Positions 1 through 9,867 of a stretch of DNA of 64,000 bases are shown here, one piece after another. This DNA comes from Azolla pinnata (Eukaryota; Streptophyta; Polypodiopsida; Salviniales; Salviniaceae), in the NCBI GenBank assembly GCA_037176905.1, contig JBBBWG010000002.1, forward strand, positions 62,001 through 126,000, given 5' to 3'. The notes below the pieces were generated by a model, which had not been told where the DNA came from, ran no database searches, and saw nothing but the letters and a program-made list of their open reading frames with translations. Numbering within the stretch: position 1 is the first letter of the stretch; each line of letters starts with the position of its first letter. The position numbers and the translations under genes are program-made.

Positions 1-1046
1 AATCGAAGTACAAGAGCGCCGACAACTGGCGTTGAACCGGAATGACTTAGGATTGAGAGCTGGAGCCCCGTATATAGCATATCTCAGCTCACGCATGCCC
101 GCCATAATTGGCGGTCATGCGTGAACCCGAAAATGACGACAAGCCGGTTTAACAGCTCGTGAAATATTTGTTACAGTTTACATAACCAATAATGTGTGAA
201 TATCAATAATAACATAAGTCGTAGATATTTATGGTTTTCGCAAACCCATTGTAACTGCTCCAATTCCAAATTCAGAGAGAAAAGGACTTACATCATGCTA
301 TCTCATTTACTCGATCCACGAATGGTTCATCTATTTGTAAAATAGTTCTCAACTCAGTGGCTCGTGACGAAACAAGTTGACTAAGCCAAAATCATCGAGA
401 CGAATAACACCTCGAGTTGTAAGAAATAAGAGAGTGTACTGGTTATTGATGATCCCGTTTTATCTGACCTCGAACCGATGTTTCATGTCGATAGTAACTT
501 TCGTGTGTTCATGACATCTCGTATTAGGCACAGCTTCACCACATCTCGGCAAATGCAAAACACACTCTGCAGCACAGATCGATCGGGAAACTACTGCAGG
601 ATCGATCAGGAAACCACTGCAGGATCGATCAGGAAACCACTACAAAATCGATCCTATGGTAGCAGTAGTTTCCCGATCGATCGCTATTTGACACAGCTTC
701 ACCAACATCTCGGCAAATGCAAAACACAGGCTTGCAGCACAGATCGATCGAGAAACTACAACAAGATCGATCACAAAACCACTACAAAATCAATCGTATG
801 GCAGCAGCAGTTTCCCGATCGATCGATCTGTGCCGCGACGATCGATTCGATCGGAAAATCCAACTCTGATTGGATCGGATCGCCCAAAAGACGAGACTTT
901 AGACATGATCGTCGAACACTAATCGGATGATTAGGTTAATTTAATCGCACAAAATGACATCTTTAGTTAAGTTAATCGGATGATTAGTTTAATTTAATTT
1001 AACCGCAGAAAGAGATGAGCGACTGCGTCTTCTTCTGTATGTGGCG
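1..1046. other. Intergenic, GATC-rich tandem repeats at about 570-900
   Basis: No gene is recognised here. From about 570 to 900 a degenerate tandem repeat recurs, built on GATCGATC plus 'aggaaaccactgcagg'-like spacers, and it ends near 'cccgatcgatcg'. An open frame through it encodes only repeats of this motif and is not credible as a protein. The rest is AT-rich and non-descript up to the start of the PPR gene. Confidence 0.6.
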
Positions 1047-3216
1047 ATGGCGATGGCGATGGCGGAGCAGGAGCTCTTCAGGGATCCACCACCGTCCTAC
1101 ATCCGTCAAGATGTAAGCTTTTTCCTCCTCCTCCTCCTCCCTGGTTTTTGGTCTCAATCCCAATTCCCGTTTAGTTTCGCTTCTTTTTGTTCTTATCCCA
1201 AGGAAGGCCCCCCCCCCCCCCCCCTGGTGTTCACAGCGGAGCTACCCTAATGGAGCCCCAGCTAAACGGAAGTTCGAAGACCAGAACCCAGCTCGGCAGC
1301 GCCCTTGCTCTCGATCTGACCTCCTGAATCGGATCAAAGTATGCGGCAAACAGAAGAACGTATCGGTCGCGAGAGCTGTACATGCAGATGTTCTGGAGAG
1401 AGACTTGCTGCTTAGAGATTCTCACGTCGCCAATGGTCTCATTACGGCGTATTCCCGGTGCGGGGACCTGGACAGGGCGAGAGCCTTATTTGACCAGCTT
1501 CCAGTGCCAGATGTTGTATCTTGGAATGCTTTGATCACGGGATATGCCCAAAATGGATTCGGATATGAAGCATTGGAATGCTACAGAGAGATGCAAAATG
1601 CTGAAGTTATTCCGAACGTGGTCACTTATGTATCCGTTCTCAAAGCTTGTGGCATCTTTGGATCTCTAGAGATCGGTGAGAATATAGATGGTGAGATCAG
1701 AAAGAAGGGGCTACTTGTGAATGATTCTGTGCTTGGCACTGCGTTGGTGGACATGTACTCCAAATGTGGGAAACTAGAGAAAGCACAAGAAGTTTTTGAG
1801 AACCTTCCAGTGCGAAATGTTGTGACCTGGACCACCATTATCGCTGGTTATGTGAGGCATGGCCTGGGTAATGAAGCTCTAAGATGCTTCACACAAATGC
1901 AAGTTGCAGGTGTCCATCCAGATGCGGTAACTTATGTCTACATTTTAAAAGCTTGTGGCATTGCTGGATCGCTAAGCATCGGCGAAGACATCAGTGCCCA
2001 AGTCGAAAAGAAAAAGTTATTGCAACGAGATATTGTGGTTGGCAATGCATTGGTGGACATGTATTGCAAATGCGGTGCAGTGGAAAGAGCACAACAAGTT
2101 TTTTGGCACCTTCCTAGACGAGATGTAGTCACTTGGAGTGCATTGATTGCTGGATATGTCCACAATGGTCTCGGTGATAAAGCATTAGAATGCTTTAGAC
2201 AGATGCAAGACGCGGGGATCATCCCAGATGCAATAACTTATGTCAGCAGTTTGAAAGCCTGTAGCATTGTTGGATCACTTGAAATTGGGAAAGATATAGA
2301 TAACCAGGTGCGAAAGCTTGGGTTATTGAGGAGAGATGTCGTGCTTGGTACTGCATTGATGGACATGTATTTCAGGTGTGGAGTGCCAGAGAAAGCACAA
2401 GAAGTATTTAATAAGCTTCCTCCTGGGAATATTGTGGCTTGGAGTTCTATCATTGCTGGATATGTCCAAAATGGGCTCGCTGATGAAGCACAGAAATGCT
2501 TCAGACAGATGCAAGATGCTAGAGTTCTTCCTGACAACATAACATATCTATCTATCTTGAAAGCTTGTGGTATTGTTGGATCACTAAAATTTGGGGAAGA
2601 TATAGCAGCTGAGATAAGAAAGAAAAGGTTACTGCAAAATGATGTTGCGCTCGGAACTGCTTTAGTGGACATGTATTCAAAATGTGGTGCAGTAGATAAA
2701 GCACAAGCAGCATTTGAACACCTTCCCGTGCAGGATACAGTGTCTTGGACTGCTTTGATAGCTGGGTATACCCAATTAGGTGAGGCCAATGTAGTTTTGC
2801 GCTTGTACAGAAACATGAGGGAAGCTAAAGTTATGCCAGGTGTGATTACCTTCATACTTTTGCTGACAGCATGTAGTCATTCAGGTCTAATGAAGCAGGG
2901 GGAGATTTTGTTTCATGAAATGTGCACTGTTTATTATCTTGCTCCGATACTAGAGCACTATATGTGTATGATTGATTTATACGTCCGTGCAGGGCACATC
3001 GACAAAGTGAAAGCCCTGATTGAGAAGGTGTCTGATTCTGACCGCTTTCCTCTTTTCTTGGCTGTTCTAAGTGCTTGTAGACAGTGGAAAGACGTGAGAG
3101 TTGGAAGATGGGCATTTGAACAATTAGTACAGCTAGAGGGGAAGTGTGCAGCTGCATATGTTTGTATGGAAAAAATATATGCAGCTGCTGGAACAAGCAG
3201 AAGCAGTTGTAAGTAA
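1047..3216 (+). CDS. Pentatricopeptide repeat (PPR) protein, probable organelle RNA-binding factor; C-terminal frame disrupted
   Basis: Proposed join 1047..1112, 1237..3216 (about 681 aa). The big exon has no in-frame ATG before its first conserved repeats. A phase-0 intron (donor gat|GTAAGC, acceptor TTCACAG|cgg) links it to a short exon starting MAMAMAEQELF. The protein is an almost unbroken run of about 35-residue PPR units with the recurring signature D-M-Y-(S/C)-K-C-G ... VVTWTTIIAGYV and 'LKACG' helices. It opens with a 'LLNRIKVCGKQKNV' block like that of the PPR at 44159-46564. PPR proteins bind single-stranded RNA and mostly act in mitochondria or plastids. No DYW domain is visible. 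After 'IYAAAG' near 3190 the frame is lost: the usual tail 'KAWEELGVAICEL' lies in another frame, ending about 3296. The gene is therefore either decaying or carries assembly indels. The exon 1 assignment is inferred. Confidence 0.8.
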
Positions 3217-3296
3217 GGCTCTGAGTAAAGACTAAAGCATGGGAAGAACTAGGGGTGGCTATTTGTGAGCTGGCGAATTCATCCTCAACTGTATGA

Positions 3297-4616
3297 GTGT
3301 ACATCAAACTTGGAAGAGATTCATTAGAAGCTTTTATAAAAGAGTTGTTTCCTGCGTTTACATTGGGCATCCCAGTCTAAGTTACCTGACGAAAATTAGA
3401 AAGTTTTTGCTTGCTACATTCAGAAGCCGGTTATTGTACATGGCTGGTCCAAACTGAAGGACATTCAACCATGAAGATTAGGGTTTCTGGTGACTGCGAT
3501 CCTACCACATCCCTAAGATAATAGAGGATTGTAGGATTCAGGTGAATGACCCCTGATTGTCAGTTTGACATATGAAGTATGGAAGATTTACAATGTGATA
3601 TCATTGTATAGCTGGTATACTGGAATACTGCTGTCAATTGATGAGGTAAAACTTTAATATTTGGACTTCATCAGAAATGTTCAAGAACCATGTTTATGTT
3701 TTCTTCTTAACTCACTATTCAAGGTTTTGTGCAGGTGTGAGGACATTCGGTGTTGCAAGATTAATTCTTGAAACGCAGAGGGAGAAAATTGGTCATCCTG
3801 CGCTATAGCCTCATGATGAATGAGCAGAGGCAGCATAATAAGGAATGAGGCCTATTGAAATTGAAGATTTTGTAGTACCATAATAAGGTGTCATTTCCTT
3901 CCTCCCCTGTGCACGAGAATACACAGCAAAGCCACAACCCTATAAGAAATGCCCCATAAGGAATGGGGACAATAAAGAGTTCCTGAGAAAATCCAAAGGC
4001 ATATGCAACCACAGACAAACTTGAAGAGAGAGAATGTCCCAACAAGACTGATATCTAGCAAGAATCCCGGTGGGCTAGCTTGGCACCTTCGAGAGTTCAG
4101 ATGTAAGTCATTGTTAAACCATCTTAACATCATTATGCATCGACCAGATTGTAACAATCTCCAATGACGTGGCGGCTGGACTGAGCACATATGGTTTATG
4201 AGTGGGAAAGGTAGGTACTGTAAACAAACTTGCTGAGATTTAAAGATGGAGGATGGAACGGGACACTTCAGAATTTTTTATTTTGCTGGAGCTGTTTATG
4301 CGTGCATGTTAATGTGTGTGTGTGTACAGTATATCACCCATAATATCTATACTGTAAGGTCTACCTCAGCATGTATGTGTGCAATGCAGTGAAAATGCAC
4401 ACTTGCATGTGATTAGGATTGAAATGAATTTTTGTGTGAACAGATTTGTCATGGTGGGAAACTTCGATTATTTGGAAAGGGCATATGTTTTACTTAAAAT
4501 CGGGCGATAATCAAATCAAATTGTTCATGGCATCCATGTGGTCAGTAATTGCTTATTAAGCCTTATATTTCATATAAAACAATCCAGACTTTCTACATTT
4601 TTTCCCTTCCCTTTAG
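3297..4616. other. Intergenic, no gene recognised
   Basis: This is the 3' flank of the PPR gene. It is moderately AT-rich with a short (TG)n run near 4313-4325. The small open frames have no family signature. I see nothing else to annotate. Confidence 0.5.
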
Positions 4617-5620
4617 CTAAATACATATCCGATCTCTCCCTCCTGATTCTTGCTTGTTTAGTAGTGAATCCAATTCTGTTTCTAATGTAATTACAAGATA
4701 GTAGATGGTTATTCTGAGACGATTGAATTGTTTCTGACACTCAGATATCTGGTTTAAGCATACATCCTCATGATGAACATAATGAGGCACATACAAGACA
4801 TGAGGACATAGAAGCCCTCGACTCTCCAAATCAGTGGATCCAGAGAGTATCGGCATACCTTCCAGGTAGTATCTATTCTTCTTGTAGAGCTTAATTCTAT
4901 GGTGCAGGTTCTGGTATTACCTGAACTCCAATCTGCATTATTAACACCATCTATGACATTTTCTGGTGGAATATTATCCTCAAAATCCCCAGGAATGTCA
5001 GATGAAGAATCGTGGTACATTACTGGGGGATCGTGAGTGGCAATCATCGTACCGAGAGCCTCCTCATCAACATGGCCATCCAGTTCGGTCCGTAAATCAT
5101 TCTCACCACTTGACTGATAAAGATCATTCTCTGCATTGGGCAGATCGTGCCCACTTGGCTCATGAAGATCATGCTCCACATTGGGCAGATCTTGATCACT
5201 TGGCTGATGAAGATCATTCTCTGCAATGGGTGGACCTTGTTCACTTGGCTGATGAAGATTGTTCGCTGCATTGGGTGGATCTTGTCCACTTGGCTGGTCA
5301 TCATTTGTCAATGATCGGACGTTATTTGGCTGTGACCCAGGGATCCGGTGACCTCTAGTAATAGCTCTGGGGCTGGAATGGTGGGCATTTTTGGATGTCG
5401 AGGTCCGGAAATCACCCTGCACAGGTACATTGACAGCATAAGGTTTACCATCATTCGATATGAAGCACACTGTCTTATACTCAGTCCTGGGTTTGGCATC
5501 CCCACTCCATAATTCCTTCGGCTTGTGAGGCTTGGCCGGAATCAAAAAAGGTTGCCTTTTCTTCATGGAATGAACGCTTTTTTTGTCTTCTCTATTTTCT
5601 CGATCTAGATGTGCTTGCAT
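4617..5620 (-). CDS. Hypothetical protein with a 15-residue tandem repeat (weak model)
   Basis: I do not recognise this gene. Reading the minus strand, an exon from ATG at 5620 to 4859 ends in AAG|GTATGC. A second exon, 4748..4617 (acceptor AACCAG), continues in the same phase to a stop, giving about 297 aa. The first part is basic ('MKKRQPFLIPAKPHKPKELW') and is followed by 'TEYKTVCFISNDGKPYAVNV'. Then come four copies of an acidic repeat of the type NDLHQPSxQDLPNAE, encoded by 45-bp units at 5107-5286, and an acidic stretch before the splice. The second exon is short, with 'ISECQKQFNRLRITIYYLVI'. There could be more 5' exons. No domain, transit peptide or catalytic motif is evident. The opposite strand is also open across the repeat, so coding strand and coding status are uncertain. 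Confidence 0.35.
5107..5286. repeat. 45-bp minisatellite, four copies
   Basis: Units begin with 'cacttggctgatgaagatca' (first copy variant) at 5107, 5152, 5197 and 5242, with a truncated fifth start at 5287. The period is exactly 45 bp, so it preserves frame on either strand. It lies inside the hypothetical gene at 4617-5620. Confidence 0.9.
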
Positions 5621-6785
5621 TTTTGTGGTTATATCTCCTTCGCCTTCCGATCGCAGATGAATCTGATGGAGCTTGCCGAAAGAAAGCTGATGGGTCGGAA
5701 GTGAAAGATAGAGATGGAACCATGCAAAATGCAGGTTCTGCAAAGAGTGTTGTTCTGAAGGTCAAAGCATGCAGAAGGAGGAGAAGTCCCAGGGATCGCA
5801 CATTGCCACCACTCTTTCTCAAGGGGCCCGGCATTATGAGCTAGATTGTACAGGTAAAGAAGATGAGGCATATGCTAGAGATTGGGCCACCGAAACGCTG
5901 GTAGGTGTACCATGGAATGCCCAAAATATTTGATATGGGTCTTAGCTAAGCAATTCCAATATTGGATGGAGTGCAATGAAACTGTGAGTTGTATTGGTGC
6001 TTTTACTTGCATGACTTCCATGTCTTATTGGAGTAGATAGTGTAAAAGATTTGGGACCCTAGCTGATCATATATATGCATTTATGTATCCCATGGATTTG
6101 AAACCCTCTGATTAGGTTGTGACATTGCAGTGTTTGTATCCCATCGGGGCATCATCGATTTATAGCCAATGATAAGATCTTCTCTTAAAACGAAAAATAC
6201 ACTTTGCATATATTGATTGGGATTTTCCAAAACGGATGAAGGAGGAAGTTGCAGACATTTCTTACGATCAGCAGTAGTTTTTAATGACATTATTATATCA
6301 TTCAAACGTTATTAGAATGAGTATGCTTTCAAAGCGAGTGTTTATTCTTGATGTTTATTAGAATATTTTTAGATCGTGAACTAGTTAGATTAATTAAGAG
6401 CTTAAGCAATGGAGTGGAATTCACAAAATCAATTTGAGCAGTGCAAGCAACAAAAACTCAATTTCGGTATGTGATGAATCACCGGTTCTTCTAGTGCGTT
6501 TTGATCATCACTCAATCACACTGTTATCACTTGTTCATGATGGCTTATGAAAAATTCACTAATCACGGACAATATCACATGCTGAATTCAGTTTTCTATG
6601 GCTTTTTTTGTATCGATCCATCATTTGCTGGTTGTCAGGTTTTTTCATGTTGGTCGGGGCCCCATGTTCTAAAGGTCATTTTTACTCCCCATCTCTAGCA
6701 TCAAATGAAATGAGAAAAAAACACGAACAAAGATTTCAATGCGGGTTGCTAAGCACAAGCCAAGTATTATTTTACATTCTTGAAC
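5621..6785. other. Intergenic, no gene recognised
   Basis: AT-rich sequence with no supported gene or RNA. Several short open frames overlap on both strands near 5600-5870 but share no recognisable motif. Confidence 0.45.
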
Positions 6786-6788
6786 GAT

Positions 6789-7292
6789 GATGAGCCAAGT
6801 ATTATTAAACATTTTATCACCCGAGATCTTGATCAATCAATTGACCGATCAATCGATGAGCCAGGTATTATTATACATTTATCATCCGAGATCTTGATCG
6901 ATCAATTGACCGATCGATCGATGAGCCAAGTATTATTTTACATTTATCACCCGAGATCTTGACCGACCAATCGACCGATCAATTGACCAATATCTTGACC
7001 GATCGATCGATGAGCCAAGTATTATTTTACATTTATCACCCGAGATGTTGACCGATCAATTGACCGATCAATTGGCCGATATCTTGAGCTAGGTATTATT
7101 TTACATTTATCACCCGAGATCTTGACCGATCAATTGACAGATCGATGGGCCAATCGATCGAGATCTTGACCGATCAATTGACCAATCAATTGACAGATCG
7201 ATGGACCAATCGATCGAGATCTTGACCGATCAATTGACCGATCAATTGACAGATCGATGGACCAATCGATCGACCGATTGATCGACCGATCG
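6789..7292. repeat. GATC-rich tandem arrays (65-89 bp units, then shorter units)
   Basis: Units starting 'gatgagccaagtattatt' occur at 6789, 6855, 6920 and 7009, and a diverged one ('gagctaggtattatt') near 7086. Each continues with 'ttacatttatcacccgagat' and a variable number of 'gaccgatcaattgacc' blocks, which explains the uneven spacing. From about 7110 to 7292 the array is reduced to repeated 'ttgaccgatcaattgacaga' and 'tcgatggaccaatcgatcga' blocks. It lies downstream of the calmodulin-like gene. Confidence 0.85.
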
Positions 7293-7438
7293 ATCAAAGT
7301 GTTTGCATGCCATGAGCATAAGATGTGCATATACATATGTGTGTGTGTGGATGATGTATGGATGATTGCATGGATGAATGCATGGCCATGCATGTGACCG
7401 CATGTGAGCATGCGTCATGCATGATGACGATGGCATCC

Positions 7439-7834
7439 TCATGCATGCTGACTGACCATGGCTCTGAAGTCGTGCAGGCCGACCATGCCGTCCCCGTCAG
7501 CATCCACCCGGCGAATGAGGCGCCGACACGTGTCCTCCGCCTCCCCCGAGCTCCGCAGCAGGCCCAGCTCCTGCAGAACCATGGCGAGCTCGCCCGCGCT
7601 GATGAACCCGTCCCCGTCTCTGTCGAACACTCGGAACGCCTCCGCCACGTCCTCCTCCCATTCCTCCTCCTCTTCTAGGGTTCGGGCTGCGGCGAGAATG
7701 CAGGAGGCGGAAGGAGGCGGAAGTGAAGACGAATCTGAAGACGAATCTGAAGAAGAAGCAGAAGAAGCAGAAGAAGCAGAAGAAGAAGAAGGTGAAGACG
7801 AATCTGAAGAAGGAGGAGGAGGAGGAGGAGGAGG

Positions 7835-7867
<33 letters not shown>

Positions 7868-8089
7868 AGAAGAAGAAGAAGAAGAAGAAGAAGACTGCGG
7901 TGGATGATGATGATGGTGGCCATGGCCATACCACATTGCATCCATCAAACTGTCGATATTCTCCGATGCTGATTCTTCGGGAATCCATGCTGCTGCTGCT
8001 GCTGCTGCTGATGGTGATGATGATGATGGTGACGATGACGGCGCAGGCGATGGTGATGATGATGGAGCTCTGTAGAAGAGGATTTCCAT
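7439..8089 (-). CDS. Calmodulin-like EF-hand protein with long poly-Ser linker
   Basis: A single-exon 216-aa frame from ATG (8089) to TGA (7439). The C-terminal third holds a pair of EF-hands: loop 1 at residues 156-167 (DRDGDGFISAGE) has canonical Asp at 1, 3 and 5, Gly6 and Glu12. Loop 2 at 196-207 (DADGDGMVGLHD) has Asp instead of Glu at position 12, which usually lowers affinity or shifts metal preference. 'EEWEEDVAEAFRVF' is the entering helix of loop 1. The N-terminal two thirds is low complexity: poly-Ala, a His tract (GHGHHHHH), about 20 consecutive Ser, Pro runs and Ser/Ala blocks, all encoded by GAA/GAG/GAT microsatellite on the plus strand. By family the protein should be a Ca2+ sensor. 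The linker length is probably polymorphic. A TATAAATAG box sits about 70 bp upstream. Other frames through the repeat are open but lack the EF-hands. Confidence 0.85.
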
Positions 8090-8160
8090 GGCTGCGTGCT
8101 CTCTGTTTGCAGGAATTTGTCGCAGAAGGGGGATTTGGTCTTTCAGAATTCAGAGCTTCG

Positions 8161-8169
8161 CTATTTATA
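8161..8169 (-). promoter_or_regulatory. TATA box of the calmodulin-like gene
   Basis: The minus strand reads TATAAATAG, about 72 bp upstream of the ATG at 8089. Position and sequence fit a plant TATA box. This is inferred from sequence only. Confidence 0.5.
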
Positions 8170-8240
8170 TTACATACTTGTACGTGGTCCGCAAAGCAAA
8201 CCTCAATTTCCATGGAACTTCGGGTCCGGGACCAAGTCAG

Positions 8241-8578
8241 TCCTTTCTTGTGGGTTTAAGGTTTAGGATTTAGGGTCAATCAATCCTTTCTTCTGGGTTT
8301 AGGGTTTAGGATTTAGGGTCGATCAATCCTTTCTTGTGGGTTTAGGGTTTAGGATTTAGGGTCGATCAATCCTTTCTTGTGGGTTTAGGATTTAGGGTCG
8401 ATCAATCCTTTCTCGTGGGTTTAGGGTTTAGGAGTTAGGGTTAATCAATCCTTTCTTGTGGGTTTAGGGTTTAGGATTTAGGGTTAGTCAGTCCTTTCTT
8501 GTGGGTTTAGGGTTTAGGATTTAGGGTTCGAGGACTAAGGTTTAGGGTTTGAGGTCTAGGGTTTAGGGTTCACAGATC
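8241..8578. repeat. 43-bp tandem array carrying TTTAGGG telomere-like motifs
   Basis: Seven units start with 'tcctttctt' or a close variant at 8241, 8284, 8327, 8370, 8406, 8449 and 8492. The period is 43 bp except for one 36-bp unit that lacks a single 7-bp 'tttaggg' block. Each unit carries 'gggtttagggtttaggattt', and the last runs into further degenerate TTTAGGG copies. It looks like an interstitial telomere-type satellite rather than a gene part. Confidence 0.9.
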
Positions 8579-9381
8579 CCTTCATTCTGCATTATCACTT
8601 GCCCTCGAGCTACCCAGGATCATCGTACTAAACCCTAAACCCCGAGACCAGCCGTCGGAACTGGCTTTTCTGAACATCATTGGGGAACCGTAGCCAATGA
8701 CAATGCACAAGAAACAAAAACATGCTCGTAAATCCTGGTATTACGTTTGGGACCTCGCATGTTTCTGTGCGTGTTGCTTCTAAGCTCGTTGAGTGGATGC
8801 AGGTCGACGGTTGTGTAGCCCTGCTGATGTGTCTATCTATTACGATCCCTTTTGGCGCTCTGACCAGATCTACCGATAGGATTGCCTTTTCTAGAACGCC
8901 TCAAAGTTTTTCTAGGTCAACTGTTTGTTTTCTTGACCCAAATCAATTCCCCGAAGCTGCTGCTTTCTTAGAGCCACTCTTGCTTGGAAACCGCTGTACA
9001 TACTTGAGTTTTTCCTAGCAAGGTGACGGTTTCCGCAATCGGTCCCAGTTGACCTTTTCGCAACCAAGAAGGGGTTTTGTTAGTTATTTCAAACGACGAA
9101 TGACCGTGGGCAAAGCCGAGGCATGAACGTAATGCATCTGAGCAGAATTTTTTAACAGGGATTGATCGCACCAGCAGAGCGATCTGCTGTTGGTGGCCGA
9201 AGCTTTCCCGTGACACGTTCTAGAAGCCCATGCCCCACATATACAGTCTTTCGGCGTCAAAACGCAGATTTGCCCCATAATCTATGTACTCTGGAACGCC
9301 CAAATCTCAATACAATTTGGACGTGTCGCCCCATATTCTCCTTGAAATGGGGCCGAGAAGGTCAATACATCATATTCTATT
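8579..9381. other. Intergenic, no gene recognised
   Basis: Unique-looking sequence of mixed composition between the telomere-like array and the MITE-like element. Open frames up to about 98 codons exist on both strands with no domain signature. Confidence 0.45.
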
Positions 9382-9795
9382 GGGAAAATTACCAAAAAAC
9401 GCATAATGAAATTATATACTACCTTTTAACGCCTACCAAAACTAGAAATTACAAATGAACACCTAGTTTTAAGATTAACGCGCAATTGATTGATTAGCAC
9501 CAAATCAAGTGGTTGTGAATTCAATTAGCATCAATTGATCAAGGCTTAATTGCTTTAATTAAAACAAAACGAACGTGCCAATAAATTAATTAGATTCCGA
9601 AACGACTGATCTTAGCTAGTCGAATGTAGTAAGGGGATTAATCGATTGGGATCAATTAGTGGGAAGCGATTAGGAATAAAATCAGCACTAGCGGAATTAA
9701 TCGGGGTGTTCATTTTCAATGGAAGATAAGATTAGGCGTTAATCTGTGATTTGTGATTTCAGTAGGCGTTAAAATGTAATTTGTAATTTGGGTTC
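9382..9795. mobile_element. MITE-like element, copy 1 (family shared with 60961-61382)
   Basis: The left end reads 'gggaaaattacc ... ctaccttttaacgcctacc'. The right end, read in reverse complement, gives 'aaattacattttaacgcct', so the ends form an imperfect inverted repeat with the core TTTTAACGCCTA. The interior is AT-rich, with 'caattgattgattagcacca' and no coding capacity. The same core and layout occur at 60961-61382. A clear target-site duplication was not found, so the boundaries are approximate. The right end lies only about 70 bp upstream of the palmitoyltransferase ATG. Confidence 0.45.
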
Positions 9796-9867
9796 TATTT
9801 GCACAAATAAACACAAGCGCATTTCGCACGTATTTCGTTCGTTCCTTCCTCTTTCTCGGAGTTCGCC

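Noticed and set aside
6789-7292. Spaced direct repeats that could suggest a CRISPR array
   Set aside because: The window is plant nuclear DNA; spacers are themselves repeats of variable length, and no cas genes are present.
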